From assembly GCF_036894955.1 (NCBI RefSeq), contig NZ_CP145905.1:5789001-5853000 (forward strand): a DNA stretch of 64,000 nucleotides. The letters are read 5' to 3'. The DNA comes from Paenibacillus sp. KS-LC4. GTDB lineage: Bacteria > Bacillota > Bacilli > Paenibacillales > Paenibacillaceae. A program made the translations under genes and the position numbers. This document shows positions 49,567 through 58,866 of the stretch, in pieces. Within the stretch, counting starts at the first letter, position 1, and each line of letters opens with the position of its first letter. Under the pieces are notes generated by a model. It saw nothing but the letters and a program-made list of their open reading frames with translations, was not told the DNA's origin and did not search any database.

Positions 49567-50640
49567 TTAGTTCAGTTCTCTCTCCATAATATCCGCTTGC
49601 TCTGCAATGGTCAGCGACGAAATAATTTCCTCCATATCGCCGTTCATAACCGAATCAAGCTTATGCAGCGTAAGTCCGATACGGTGATCCGTCACGCGGC
49701 TCTGCGGAAAATTGTACGTGCGAATCCGCTCACTGCGATCGCCCGTTCCGACTTTGCTTTTACGCTCGCCGGCATATTTCGCTTCTTCCTCTTGACGCTG
49801 TACATCGACAATGCGCGCACGCAATACTTGCAGCGCTTTAGCTTTGTTTTCATTTTGCGATTTGCCGTCTTGGCAGGTCGCCATAATGCCCGTCGGTACG
49901 TGCAGCACCCGGACAGCGGATTTTGTCGTATTAACCGACTGACCGCCAGCGCCGCTGGAGCAGAACGTATCTACCCGAATATCCTTGTCGAAAATCTCGA
50001 CCTCGACTTCCTCAACCTCCGGCATAACCGAAACGGTTGAAGTGGACGTATGAATACGGCCGCCAGACTCCGTTACCGGAATACGCTGCACCCGGTGAGC
50101 GCCGCTCTCGAATTTCAGCTTGCTGTAGGCGCCTTTGCCCGTAATCATGAAAATAACCTCTTTAAAGCCGCCAAGATCATTTTCATTAAAATCCATCAGC
50201 TCTACACGCCAGCCTTGCGTATCCGCAAACTTCGTGTACATCCGGTAAAGCTCATAAGCGAATAAAGCCGCTTCATCGCCGCCAGCAGCGCCGCGGATTT
50301 CCACGATAACGTTTTTGTCATCGTTCGGATCCTTCGGCAGAAGCAAAATTTTAATCTGCTCTTCCAGCTCTTCCTTGCGGCCAGACAGCTCGTCAATCTC
50401 CATCTTGACCATCTCGCGCATTTCATCATCCAGCTTCTCGCCCTGCATAATCTTCGCATCGTCTAGTTGCTCCGACACTTGTTTATATTCAGTATAAGCT
50501 TCATAAGATTGTTGCAGATCGGACTGCTCCTTGGAATATTCCCGCAGGCGCTTCGGATCACTTGCTACATCTGGATCACACAGCAGCTCACTAAGCTTCT
50601 CGTAACGATCGGCTAGTGCTTGTAAACGGTCCAACACCAT
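49567..50640 (-). CDS. prfA: PrfA, peptide chain release factor 1
   Basis: A 357-residue class I release factor reading UAA and UAG. The stop-codon motif lies in RIPVTESGGRIHTSTSTV (PVT in the PxT position) and the catalytic GGQ in CSSGAGGQSVNTTKSAVR. The N-terminal helical domain starts VLDRLQALADRYEKLSELL. Three starts occur in a row (ATG 50643, ATG 50640, GTG 50637) after GAGGTGA; the middle one has the best spacing. Confidence 0.96.
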   Translation of the reverse strand: MVLDRLQALADRYEKLSELLCDPDVASDPKRLREYSKEQSDLQQSYEAYTEYKQVSEQLDDAKIMQGEKLDDEMREMVKMEIDELSGRKEELEEQIKILLLPKDPNDDKNVIVEIRGAAGGDEAALFAYELYRMYTKFADTQGWRVELMDFNENDLGGFKEVIFMITGKGAYSKLKFESGAHRVQRIPVTESGGRIHTSTSTVSVMPEVEEVEVEIFDKDIRVDTFCSSGAGGQSVNTTKSAVRVLHVPTGIMATCQDGKSQNENKAKALQVLRARIVDVQRQEEEAKYAGERKSKVGTGDRSERIRTYNFPQSRVTDHRIGLTLHKLDSVMNGDMEEIISSLTIAEQADIMERELN

Positions 50641-50823
50641 CATTCACCTCTGTTATCACACTTTGATACTCCATTATAACATATACGCGTCAATCTATCG
50701 ACAAGCGAATTCCTTACGCCGCGCCCAGTTTTTACTTATCCGTTTGCCAGCTTGTCCACCTAGACGAAAGAGCCCCCGAATCCGCTTGTGCAGCAGATCG
50801 AAAGCTCCCTCCTCCTTCAAAAT

Positions 50824-51924
50824 CTAAACGTTGAAACGGAAATGAATAACATCGCCGTCTTTTACAACATAATCCTTGCCTTCCAAACGAACCTGGCCAC
50901 GCTCTTTCGCCACGTTCATCGAGCCAGCAGCAGACAAATCGTCAAACGATACAATCTCGGCGCGAATAAAGCCACGCTCGAAATCCGTATGAATAACGCC
51001 CGCCGCCTGCGGCGCCTTCGTCCCGCTGCGAATTGTCCAAGCGCGAACTTCCTGCACGCCTGCCGTAAAATACGTATAAAGGCCCAGCAGCTTGTATGCT
51101 GCACGGATCAGACGGTTAAGTCCCGACTCCGCAAGACCAAGCTCCTCAAGGAACATCGCCTTGTCTTCGCCCTCCAGCTCAGCAATTTCTTCCTCAACGC
51201 GAGCGGAAATAGGCACCACCTCTGCATTTTCAGCAGCCGCAAACTCGCGTACTCTATTAACAAATTCATTATTGTCCGTATCGGCAACCTCTGCCTCGCT
51301 CACATTGGCTGCATAAAGCACAGGCTTCATGGTCAGCAAATGAAGATCGCGAATAAGCAGCTTCTCGTCATCGGACAGCTCCAGGCTGCGCGCTGGCTTA
51401 TCATTGTAAAGCGCTTCTTTCACACGTTCAAGCACTTCAACCTCTTGCGCAACTTTTTTGTCGCCGCCCTTGAGATTTTTGCGGGAGCGCTCGATCTTTC
51501 TATCAACGGAATCAATATCCGCCAAAATCAGCTCCAGGTTAATCGTCTGAATATCGTCAATCGGGTCGATTTTGCCCGCTACATGCGTAATATTCTCGTC
51601 TTGAAAGCAGCGAACGACATGAACAATCGCATCCACTTCACGGATATGCGCCAAAAACTTGTTGCCAAGTCCTTCGCCCTTGCTCGCGCCAGCTACGAGA
51701 CCGGCAATATCAACAAACTCAAATGCTGTAGGCACGATGCTTTTCGGCACTACAAGCTCAACGAGTCTATTCATGCGCGGGTCCGGCACCTCTACCACAC
51801 CGACGTTAGGATCAATTGTACAAAAAGGATAGTTAGCGGATTCAGCACCCGCTTGCGTAATTGCATTAAACAAAGTCGATTTGCCGACATTCGGCAAGCC
51901 TACGATACCAGCTTTTAAAGCCAT
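50824..51924 (-). CDS. ychF: YchF, Obg-like ribosome-binding ATPase
   Basis: A 366-residue P-loop protein. KAGIVGLPNVGKSTLFNAIT has the G1 loop, and NVSE in place of the NKxD of G4 is what gives this family ATP rather than GTP specificity. A coiled-coil arm (SVDRKIERSRKNLKGG) and a C-terminal TGS domain (YTFFTAG-like LYTYFTAGVQEVRAW and DGDVIHFRFNV) complete it. It binds 70S ribosomes and is linked to stress responses. Next to prfA in this genome. Confidence 0.95.
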   Translation of the reverse strand: MALKAGIVGLPNVGKSTLFNAITQAGAESANYPFCTIDPNVGVVEVPDPRMNRLVELVVPKSIVPTAFEFVDIAGLVAGASKGEGLGNKFLAHIREVDAIVHVVRCFQDENITHVAGKIDPIDDIQTINLELILADIDSVDRKIERSRKNLKGGDKKVAQEVEVLERVKEALYNDKPARSLELSDDEKLLIRDLHLLTMKPVLYAANVSEAEVADTDNNEFVNRVREFAAAENAEVVPISARVEEEIAELEGEDKAMFLEELGLAESGLNRLIRAAYKLLGLYTYFTAGVQEVRAWTIRSGTKAPQAAGVIHTDFERGFIRAEIVSFDDLSAAGSMNVAKERGQVRLEGKDYVVKDGDVIHFRFNV

Positions 51925-52157
51925 GCGTAAAGACACCCCATTTTCCGAAGTAACAAGCTCTCGTCATTATACCCGATGCGTATAAACAATAAAAGGGCGA
52001 GTTCGCTGACACGTCTAGCAAAAGACCCATGCGGAGCCATTGGAGCTACCTATTCCAGCCATCGAATAAGCCTTCCCAGCTAGATCAACCACCAGTAAAA
52101 ACTCTTCCCAAGCCTGCTTGAGCTTATGATAAAATCATAGCAGAGGAGTGACCATTC

Positions 52158-52580
52158 ATGGAATTTACCGAAATAAAAAAGGATCTATTCACGATGCCGG
52201 ACACGTACAGCTTGGCCCACTGCATTTCCTCCGATGCCAAAATGGGGGCGGGAATCGCCGTTTTATTCCGAAAGCATTTTAAGCTTGCATCCCTTCAAAA
52301 TATGGCAAATAGCAGCCCCTTAGTTATAGGAACTTGCTATAAGGTCGACAGAGCTTTAAATTTGGTAACCAAAGCAAAGTATTTTCAGAAGCCCACCTAC
52401 CAAACACTTACTCTAGCCATAGAATCCATGAGGGACATCTGCTTGCAAGAAGGCATTGCCCAGCTTGCTATGCCGCAAATCGGCTGCGGACTCGATAAGC
52501 TCCAATGGGGCCGGGTGCGGGAAATCATTAAAGATGCTTTTGCAGAGACGGACATCGAAATTGTTATATGTACATTGTAA
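52158..52580 (+). CDS. Macro-domain protein, probable ADP-ribose-binding hydrolase
   Basis: A 140-residue single macro domain and one of very few plus-strand genes. ADP-ribose motifs are LAHCISSDAKMGAGIAVLF near residue 20-38 and MPQIGCGLDKLQWGRVREII near 107-126. The GCGLD motif with its Asp, and the small size, resemble the TARG1/ALC1-like class that removes ADP-ribose or O-acetyl groups. The substrate cannot be told. GAGGAG lies nine bases before the ATG. It has no operon partner; upstream ychF is divergent and downstream genes converge. Confidence 0.88.
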   Translation: MEFTEIKKDLFTMPDTYSLAHCISSDAKMGAGIAVLFRKHFKLASLQNMANSSPLVIGTCYKVDRALNLVTKAKYFQKPTYQTLTLAIESMRDICLQEGIAQLAMPQIGCGLDKLQWGRVREIIKDAFAETDIEIVICTL

Positions 52581-52619
52581 CGCAGAAAAAACGCCGACCG
52601 CCGCACCAACGCACAGCTC

Positions 52620-52658
52620 CAGGCAGTTGCCCGTCTCCATCAGACGGGCAACTGCCTG
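52620..52658. other. Perfect 17-bp hairpin between convergent genes
   Basis: CAGGCAGTTGCCCGTCT and AGACGGGCAACTGCCTG pair perfectly around a CCATC loop. It lies 40 bp after the macro-domain gene and 38 bp before the end of the convergent glycosyltransferase gene. There is no T tract, but a stem this strong could act as a bidirectional 3' end protector or terminator. Confidence 0.75.
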
Positions 52659-52696
52659 TGAAACTGCCTGTGATCTCTGTGCAATACCGCCTTCCC

Positions 52697-54925
52697 TTAT
52701 TTCTTGCGGCACACCGCAACTACATACATGGGCTCGCAGCTCTTAAAGCGGCTCAGCGGTATTAGCTCATGTCCCTCCGATTGCAGCACCCGCTCCGCAT
52801 TTCTCCCCGGCTCCAGCTGGAACATGCGTCGCAGCCCATTCATCGCTGCCATACGTGAATCGTCGACCGGATTTTGCCCGTACAGCTCCACAATATTGTA
52901 ATGAAGCAGCAGCTCGCCAGCCAGCTCCGCTGTTCTGTATTCAAACTGATGGTAGGGATTAAATGGCTGCTCCTCAAAATAAAGCGCCGGATTCGTCACC
53001 GCCCGATTCGGTGTGGATACGATGAACAATCCTCCCGTCTTTAAAACGCGCGCCGATTCTGCAATCCAAGCCGCCCCATTCGCAACATGCTCAATCGTCT
53101 CAAAAGAAACCACAGCATCAAATGCCTGCTCGTCAAATGGCAATTGCAGTACGTCGCCAACTGCGAAGGATACACCGGCTTCGCCATAATCCCGCTGCGC
53201 CAGCTTCACTGACTGGTCGTCGATGTCGATGCCAACAACCTCGCTCGCCCCTGAACGCTTAAGCAGCGCAGCTCCATAGCCTGCCCCGCAAGCGGCATCC
53301 AGCACCCGCAGTCCGTCTACAAAATGGGAGGCCAAGGTATAACGGGCAAGATGCTCCTCGTACACATCCTTATATTGCTGTTTCACCTCGCGATTTATGA
53401 CAAGCCTTTCCCCACTGAAAACAACATCATTTTGCTCGCGAATGCCCTGTTCATTTATCTCAGCTTCATCACTTGCATAACTCGCAGACGGCTCAATCGA
53501 CTGCCTATCCCGTACAGCCCAGCTGTTTGGCGCTGTAATTGTCTTGGCACGGCGGCCGAAAGCAAGCAGCTCGCTTGCGGTCAGCCTTCCTTTCAACTCC
53601 TCATTAGTCAGTTTAATGACCTGCTCCAAACCCTCCACCACACGACGCTCCTGCTCAGCCAGCTCTTGGCCAGCCTGCACAAGCGCAATGGCCGTCCCAA
53701 CGAATCCAGCCTGCCCATACAATTGACCTAGCTGCTCTGCGCCATATAGGCAGGCTGCCTGCTGCTGCGCGCCGTAATTATCAGGAGCCAAATAATGACG
53801 TATATAGCGGTAATAGTGGCGATTGGCAAACGATCCGATCAGCCAGCCGCCGGGCTTGAGAAGTGCCGCGAGTTGCTTTAGCTGCTCTAAATTTCCATAT
53901 TGATGGGCATCCCCAATCATAATGCCATCCATGCTGCCTGCTTCAAGCCCCCAAGCCTCGAGCCGCTCCGTATCGTACACTGTAACGCCAATGGCGGCAG
54001 CCATTTGCGCGGCACCCGTGTTTTTCTCCACCCCGAACAGCTCAGCCCGCGGCAGCCGCTTCTTCAAGCGCAGCAGGGTTGCCCCGCAGCCGCAGCCAAT
54101 TTCCAGCAGCCTCGCGGGCGCCGCTCCTTCATAAGGCTCAAGCCGGGGTTCAATCAGCGACACCATATCCGAACGAATGACGAGTGCCTCCGTCGGCTGA
54201 AAGCCCCATTTTTCCATAAAACGTCTGCGGTTGCTTTCATAGGCCGCTTGATACAAGGCAGGCTCCGCCTTGAAGCTTGCGCCTCCCCGATGATGAATGA
54301 ACGTATCCTCGCAGAGCAGAAGCTTATAGCCGGCGAGCCGCAGCCGCAGCGAATAATCATCATCCTCAAAATTTCCAATACCAAAGCTTTCATCCAGCCC
54401 GCCAACTGCCTCATACGCCGAGCGGCGCAATAACAGACAGAAGCCTACCAGCTTGACACGCTCCTCCCATCTGTGCGGCCCATGTTCCCCCCTCCGCGCT
54501 TGGGCGAAAGCGTCCAGCTCCTCCAACGACGCATACTCCGCCGAAACCTCGCTCCAATAGGATGCCGAATTCGTAACCGGACCTACTGCACCGACTTTGC
54601 TATCGCTAAGCAGCGCCTCCTTCAATCCTTCGAGCCAGCCAGGCGTCACAACAGTGTCGTTGTTAAGCAGCAGCAAATGGCTTCCTATCGCTTGCTCCAG
54701 TCCCTGGTTGCAGCCCTTTGGAAAGCCTTCATTTTCCGCATTAGCGGTCACTCGCATATCAGGCTGCCCCAACGCCCATTGAACCGTTCCATCGTCGGAG
54801 CCATTATCAATTAACAGTAATTCGTAGCTTCCAGCTTCCGTATGCTTGCGTATGCTGTCCACGCATTGTTTTGTATAATCCAACTGGTTGCGGGTAACCA
54901 AAATAATGCTCGTTATTTCCTTCAT
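52697..54925 (-). CDS. GT2 glycosyltransferase fused to two SAM methyltransferase domains
   Basis: A 742-residue cytoplasmic protein with three domains. Residues about 1-250: family-2 glycosyltransferase with ITSIILVTRNQLDYTKQCV, LLIDNGSDDGT, the NDT metal site in LLLLNNDTVVTPGWLEG, and GNFEDDDYSLRLRLAGY. Residues about 270-430: a class I methyltransferase (ARLLEIGCGCGATLLRLKK). Residues about 505-740: a second one (LRVLDAACGAGYGAALLK and VVSFETIEHVANG). Such fusions modify surface polysaccharides or glycoprotein glycans. ATG 54925 has GGAGG five bases upstream. No polysaccharide cluster surrounds it. Confidence 0.9.
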   Translation of the reverse strand: MKEITSIILVTRNQLDYTKQCVDSIRKHTEAGSYELLLIDNGSDDGTVQWALGQPDMRVTANAENEGFPKGCNQGLEQAIGSHLLLLNNDTVVTPGWLEGLKEALLSDSKVGAVGPVTNSASYWSEVSAEYASLEELDAFAQARRGEHGPHRWEERVKLVGFCLLLRRSAYEAVGGLDESFGIGNFEDDDYSLRLRLAGYKLLLCEDTFIHHRGGASFKAEPALYQAAYESNRRRFMEKWGFQPTEALVIRSDMVSLIEPRLEPYEGAAPARLLEIGCGCGATLLRLKKRLPRAELFGVEKNTGAAQMAAAIGVTVYDTERLEAWGLEAGSMDGIMIGDAHQYGNLEQLKQLAALLKPGGWLIGSFANRHYYRYIRHYLAPDNYGAQQQAACLYGAEQLGQLYGQAGFVGTAIALVQAGQELAEQERRVVEGLEQVIKLTNEELKGRLTASELLAFGRRAKTITAPNSWAVRDRQSIEPSASYASDEAEINEQGIREQNDVVFSGERLVINREVKQQYKDVYEEHLARYTLASHFVDGLRVLDAACGAGYGAALLKRSGASEVVGIDIDDQSVKLAQRDYGEAGVSFAVGDVLQLPFDEQAFDAVVSFETIEHVANGAAWIAESARVLKTGGLFIVSTPNRAVTNPALYFEEQPFNPYHQFEYRTAELAGELLLHYNIVELYGQNPVDDSRMAAMNGLRRMFQLEPGRNAERVLQSEGHELIPLSRFKSCEPMYVVAVCRKK

Positions 54926-55107
54926 CTGCCCCTCCACGGCTCCCTCTCCTTCATATACGCAATAGCCCCTTTGCTCATTCCTTCAGCATATGTCCGCAGC
55001 AGGCAATCAGTATAGGCGAAAAGGGGCTTCTGCCGATTTCAGCGCATGCTTCCAGACGCATCGGTCATACTAATGCAGGGATAGACCCACAAAGGAGGTG
55101 CGGCACA

Positions 55108-55251
55108 ATGGAAAACAATACCCATAAAGGCAACTACAAAGGCACGACCAAAACACATGCAAAAAATCAGGATATGGCTTTCGTAAACGACAATATCAAA
55201 GACACAAAATCCGTATCCAACTTCTCAGACAATAAGCAAAAAACGGATTAA
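55108..55251 (+). CDS. 47-residue hydrophilic protein of unknown function
   Basis: A short frame starting MENNTHKGNYKGTTKTHAKN, rich in Asn, Lys, Thr and Asp, with no hydrophobic segment and no Cys. The consensus-strength AAAGGAGGTG seven bases before ATG 55108 and a terminator 25 bp after the stop argue for a real gene. Composition resembles small spore or stress proteins, but I do not recognise the family. It is divergent from the glycosyltransferase gene. Confidence 0.7.
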   Translation: MENNTHKGNYKGTTKTHAKNQDMAFVNDNIKDTKSVSNFSDNKQKTD

Positions 55252-55275
55252 CGCTCTTCGCATCCAGTAAAAAGG

Positions 55276-55331
55276 AAAACGGAAGAGCGGTCAGACGCTT
55301 CCTCGTCTGCCCATAAGCTCTTCCGTTTTTT
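55276..55331. terminator. Bidirectional terminator
   Basis: AAAACGGAAGAGC and GCTCTTCCGTTTT enclose a CAGACG/CGTCTG inner stem. A T run follows on the plus strand (TTTTTT) and TTTTCCTTTTT on the minus strand, so it can end both the 47-residue ORF and the convergent SLH gene. Confidence 0.9.
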
Positions 55332-55377
55332 GGACTGTTCATATACATCATTCGCCTTGGCGCAGCTTAGCTGCAGG

Positions 55378-57726
55378 TTAATTGCGAATCGGCGCCTCCT
55401 TCAAATCCGCTCGCGTTTGCAGGTAACGGAAAAATGCTGTTGCCGCCTCTGCTCGCGTCACTTTACGCTCCGGGAGGAAGCTCCCGTCCGACAGCGACAT
55501 AATATTCAGGCCGACAACGATTGCCGCCTGGCCTTTTTTCTCTGTTTTGTCCGCATCTTTAAAATTAAGATTAAACAGTTGGTCATATTCCGCCAGCGTA
55601 TTGTAGCCCAACGCCCGCACGATCAGCTCGGCCATTTCCTCACGGTCTACCTCGCCCGCCGGATTAAAGGTGCCGTCGCCAATATCAATCAGGTTTTGCT
55701 CAAGCGCGCTTTGGACATATACATAATAGCCTGATCCCGCTGCCACATCATTAAAAGCCGCGCTTGCTGATTCAGCATTCGCCATCACCTTCGGACCACG
55801 CCCGCTGTTCATGGCAAGCACAAGCATTTTAATCAATTCGCCGCGGGTCACAACCGCATTCGGACGAACCTTGCCATCCTTCACATCCAGCGCTTTGTAA
55901 GCAACCATCAGCTCCAGCTGACGCTGCGCCCAGTGACCCTTCACATCCAGCGCCTTAGGCTTCTCCAGCGCCGTAGCCTCTCCACTTTCGCGATTCCGCC
56001 ATTGCCCGCTTTGGGCATCCAGAAATACGGATTCATCAATAGCAGCGGGCACAAGACGGTAAACAAGCTTCACTTCTGCCTTGCTCTCCACCTGCTCGGA
56101 ATCTAGTTCGCCAGCAGCGAGCATCAGGTTATATTTGTCGATAGGAATAGGCTGGCCTTGCAGGGAATATTCCCGCTCTACATAATACGTCAGTTCTGTT
56201 CGATAGTAGGTGAGCCACTTTTCAATCGCTTCCGTTTTCTCGATGACCTTTGGCGCTTGCGCCGGGTATTCGAAGGAAGCAAGCTCGGCATCATACATCG
56301 TCACTTCATTCGTCCGGGCATCCACATTGACGTTGACCCGATCATAGGACACCGTCGCTCCTTGAATTTTTCGAACAAAAGAAATGTAGTAGGAAGTAAT
56401 CGTTCCGGCAGGCGCCTCGCTGTACTTCGATGGGTCAGGCTTTTCAACGTACAGCTGCGCTGCCGCCCATGGAAGCTGCTTTTTAACCATATCTATTGCG
56501 ATTTTCTCCGCCTGCTCGTAGGACAGGGAAGGCTTAACCGACGTGTCCCCGCCATCATAAGCATAGGCATAATAGCTGCGAATAATCCCCGTCTTGCTAT
56601 CCACGGTTGCCGATACAGAGCCCGTCTCTCTGGCACCGCTTTTCGTCGTCCAGTTGAGGTTCCAATACGATTGGTTACGGCCTGTTGTATCGTCGCTGTA
56701 CTCATTGTAGCTTGTATTAGACAGCATAGCGCCTGCTGGCAGCTTGAAGGTCGACTCTACGAGTGCAACCGCCTGTTTATCGGTCAAATCGCCCGCTTTA
56801 GGCGCTTCCCCGAGTGCTACTGGGGCGATTGGCGTTGCAGATACACTGCTTGTTTGATTATACAGCTTCTTAATAAGCGAGCCGTCTAGTGCATTTATCG
56901 CCAAGCCGCCCATCTCGTAGCTAAGCAGAGGGGTGTGCTGGCCTTCTGGACTATAAGGCACAATATATTGAAGCTCTGGCTGGGCAAGCTCGCGAAGCTT
57001 TGCATTTGCCTGAGCTAGCGTAATACGCGAGTCTGCTGTTGGAAATTGCAGCGTATCATCCCATTGCAATTTATAGTTGGTAATATGCCCTTCACTGTCC
57101 ACATCGACTTCAATGTAGTTGTCTACATAAAGAATGTCGTTAACGATTCGGTCATAACGAATTTTATGAACAACCTCGCCTGTCAGCGGAGGAAGCACCT
57201 GCGCCCCGTATTCCGGATTGTAGCGCACCTGGCCTGCGTAATTTGCTGCAATTTGCTTCATGAAGGAAGCCGCAATATCCTGGGCAGCCAAACGCTCTAC
57301 CTTAAGAGGATACGTGGGCTTGGAGTTAGGATTGTCTATATAGGATTGAAAAGACAGCAACTGGCCGCCGTCAGCATCTATTTGAACATAAATGCTGCCC
57401 TTATGCTTGCCATTTACTTTCTTGACGAAATCAAGACCCCAAATATTACGTTTGCCCTGTGCCAGCACGCTAACCGCCAAAGATGCGCCTTGCAGCGTGT
57501 ATTCCTTCGGAATGCTCACAAGCTCGCGCGCCAGCTTCTCTGCCTTATCCTTCGAAACCGATACATTCACTGTAGAATCCATCGAACCCTCCCCGGAAAT
57601 ACGGTCTGCCAGAGTATTCTGGCGATCAATCGTCACCTTCGTCCCATTTGCAAAAGCGGCAGTAGGCACACTGCTTGTAATCGCAATCAGCGCAACAAAT
57701 GCAATCAACCTTTGTTTGCTTCCCAT
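55378..57726 (-). CDS. YcdB/YcdC-domain surface protein with three SLH domains
   Basis: A 782-residue exported protein. Signal peptide LIAFVALIAITSSVPTAAFA; then two YcdB-type repeat regions with PepSY-like segments (SLSYEQAEKIAIDMVKKQLP and ADSRITLAQANAKLREL). The C-terminal 190 residues hold three S-layer homology domains: LDVKGHWAQRQLELM...VTRGELIKML, FNDVAAGSGYYVYVQSALEQ...VDREEMAELI, and FKDADKTEKKGQAAIVVGLN...VTRAEAATAF. It is thus attached to pyruvylated secondary wall polymer. Function of the YcdB part is unknown. ATG 57726 was taken as the start of the signal peptide. Confidence 0.9.
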   Translation of the reverse strand: MGSKQRLIAFVALIAITSSVPTAAFANGTKVTIDRQNTLADRISGEGSMDSTVNVSVSKDKAEKLARELVSIPKEYTLQGASLAVSVLAQGKRNIWGLDFVKKVNGKHKGSIYVQIDADGGQLLSFQSYIDNPNSKPTYPLKVERLAAQDIAASFMKQIAANYAGQVRYNPEYGAQVLPPLTGEVVHKIRYDRIVNDILYVDNYIEVDVDSEGHITNYKLQWDDTLQFPTADSRITLAQANAKLRELAQPELQYIVPYSPEGQHTPLLSYEMGGLAINALDGSLIKKLYNQTSSVSATPIAPVALGEAPKAGDLTDKQAVALVESTFKLPAGAMLSNTSYNEYSDDTTGRNQSYWNLNWTTKSGARETGSVSATVDSKTGIIRSYYAYAYDGGDTSVKPSLSYEQAEKIAIDMVKKQLPWAAAQLYVEKPDPSKYSEAPAGTITSYYISFVRKIQGATVSYDRVNVNVDARTNEVTMYDAELASFEYPAQAPKVIEKTEAIEKWLTYYRTELTYYVEREYSLQGQPIPIDKYNLMLAAGELDSEQVESKAEVKLVYRLVPAAIDESVFLDAQSGQWRNRESGEATALEKPKALDVKGHWAQRQLELMVAYKALDVKDGKVRPNAVVTRGELIKMLVLAMNSGRGPKVMANAESASAAFNDVAAGSGYYVYVQSALEQNLIDIGDGTFNPAGEVDREEMAELIVRALGYNTLAEYDQLFNLNFKDADKTEKKGQAAIVVGLNIMSLSDGSFLPERKVTRAEAATAFFRYLQTRADLKEAPIRN

Positions 57727-57854
57727 CTCCTGCTTCCCCCTCCAATACATTCCTGAATATCCTATAGACGCCCGAGCTTTGAGGGAAGTTGCGTCTTTTT
57801 GAAGAATAATTAACCTAGTGTAAACGGAGTTGTCGTCCGTTAGTTTCTTTATCC

Positions 57855-57898
57855 AAAAAAAGAAGCCGCACACCGATAATCATCGGCAATGCAGCTTC
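57855..57898 (-). terminator. Terminator of trxA
   Basis: Minus strand GAAGCTGCA ... TGCGGCTTC with inner CCGAT/ATCGG, followed by TTTTTTTGG. It lies 33 bp after the trxA stop. Confidence 0.88.
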
Positions 57899-57930
57899 CC
57901 TTCATTTCATCCATGTAAGGCCAAAAGGTC

Positions 57931-58242
57931 TTACAGTTGGTTGTTGATTTTTGTTTTCAAAGCATCTTTGCTTTGCAGACCTACCATTTTGTCAACGGGC
58001 TGTCCGTCTTTGAACAAAATAAGCGTTGGAATGCTCATTACGCCGAATTGCGAAGCCAGTTCAGGCTCTTCATCGACATTGATTTTAGCAATTGTAGCTT
58101 GGCCTGCAAGCTCAGTTGCCAATTCTTCCACGATTGGAAGCTGCATTTTGCAAGGTCCGCACCAAGGTGCCCAGAAATCTACCAGAGATACGCCGCTCTC
58201 TACGTTAGATGAAAAGTTGTCTTTCGTTAATGCTACTGCCAT
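57931..58242 (-). CDS. trxA: TrxA, thioredoxin
   Basis: A 103-residue disulfide reductase with active site FWAPWCGPCKM and the cis-Pro loop SIPTLILFKDGQ. Length and sequence are standard for the main cytoplasmic thioredoxin. ATG 58242 is preferred over an ATG three codons upstream because GAGG then lies nine bases before it. It stands alone between the SLH gene and the Rrf2 regulator. Confidence 0.96.
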   Translation of the reverse strand: MAVALTKDNFSSNVESGVSLVDFWAPWCGPCKMQLPIVEELATELAGQATIAKINVDEEPELASQFGVMSIPTLILFKDGQPVDKMVGLQSKDALKTKINNQL

Positions 58243-58312
58243 TTCAATCATCCTCTCCAGCTGTGTTGTATGATAAGGGAATACCCCTCACACCGTCTTA
58301 TTAATCAGTTGC

Positions 58313-58732
58313 CTATTCACATGCATGAATCTGGCCTAGCACATCCTGAATGGTCGTGTGACTGAAATGCGCTTCTAGCTGCTTCTCCGCCTCACAAAAA
58401 ATCCGGAACATCACTTGGTTCATATTGGAGCCTACGACGCACTCCATGCCCGGATCTCCCGAGCACCAGCTTGGAATAAGCGAACCTTGCGCCATCACTC
58501 GGTAAACGTCAGCTAGCGTCACTACACTCGGATCAATCGTCAGCCGATAGCCGCCGCCCGATCCTTCGCGTGTATCCACATAGCCGCTGCGGCGCAAGCC
58601 GCTCATCACCTTGCGAACGCGGGCCGAATGAGTCCCAACGTTGACGGCAATCATCTCGCTGCTTGCCATGTTTTCCGGCAAATGAGCTAAATATACAAGA
58701 CTGTGTACGGCAATTGTAAATTCGCTGTTCAA
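58313..58732 (-). CDS. Rrf2-family transcriptional regulator (YwnA-like)
   Basis: A 139-residue winged-helix regulator. SEFTIAVHSLVYLAHLPENM starts the domain; the recognition helix region is GTHSARVRKVMSGLRRSGYV followed by the wing EGSGGGYRLT. Cys residues (WCSGDPGMEC, and further ones near the C-terminus) are present, but not in the three-Cys spacing of IscR, so a thiol or aldehyde sensor of YwnA type is more likely than an Fe-S one. A palindrome 24 bp upstream suggests autoregulation. Confidence 0.88.
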   Translation of the reverse strand: MNSEFTIAVHSLVYLAHLPENMASSEMIAVNVGTHSARVRKVMSGLRRSGYVDTREGSGGGYRLTIDPSVVTLADVYRVMAQGSLIPSWCSGDPGMECVVGSNMNQVMFRIFCEAEKQLEAHFSHTTIQDVLGQIHACE

Positions 58733-58755
58733 TGTGAACGGCCTCCCTGTTTAGT

Positions 58756-58778
58756 ACTGTAATTTTATCAATTACAGT
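58756..58778. promoter_or_regulatory. Likely operator of the Rrf2 regulator
   Basis: ACTGTAATT-TTATC-AATTACAGT is a perfect 9-bp inverted repeat with a 5-bp spacer, directly upstream of the regulator gene. A second, shorter repeat CAGTT-CA-AACTG overlaps its right end. Size and A/T-rich centre are typical for Rrf2-family sites. Confidence 0.7.
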
Positions 58779-58866
58779 TCAAACTGTCAATAGTCCGTTC
58801 CGCTAAAATTCATCATTAGGATGCGATGACACTCGGTCTATTATGCATGGGCCATCTGTGGCCGCT

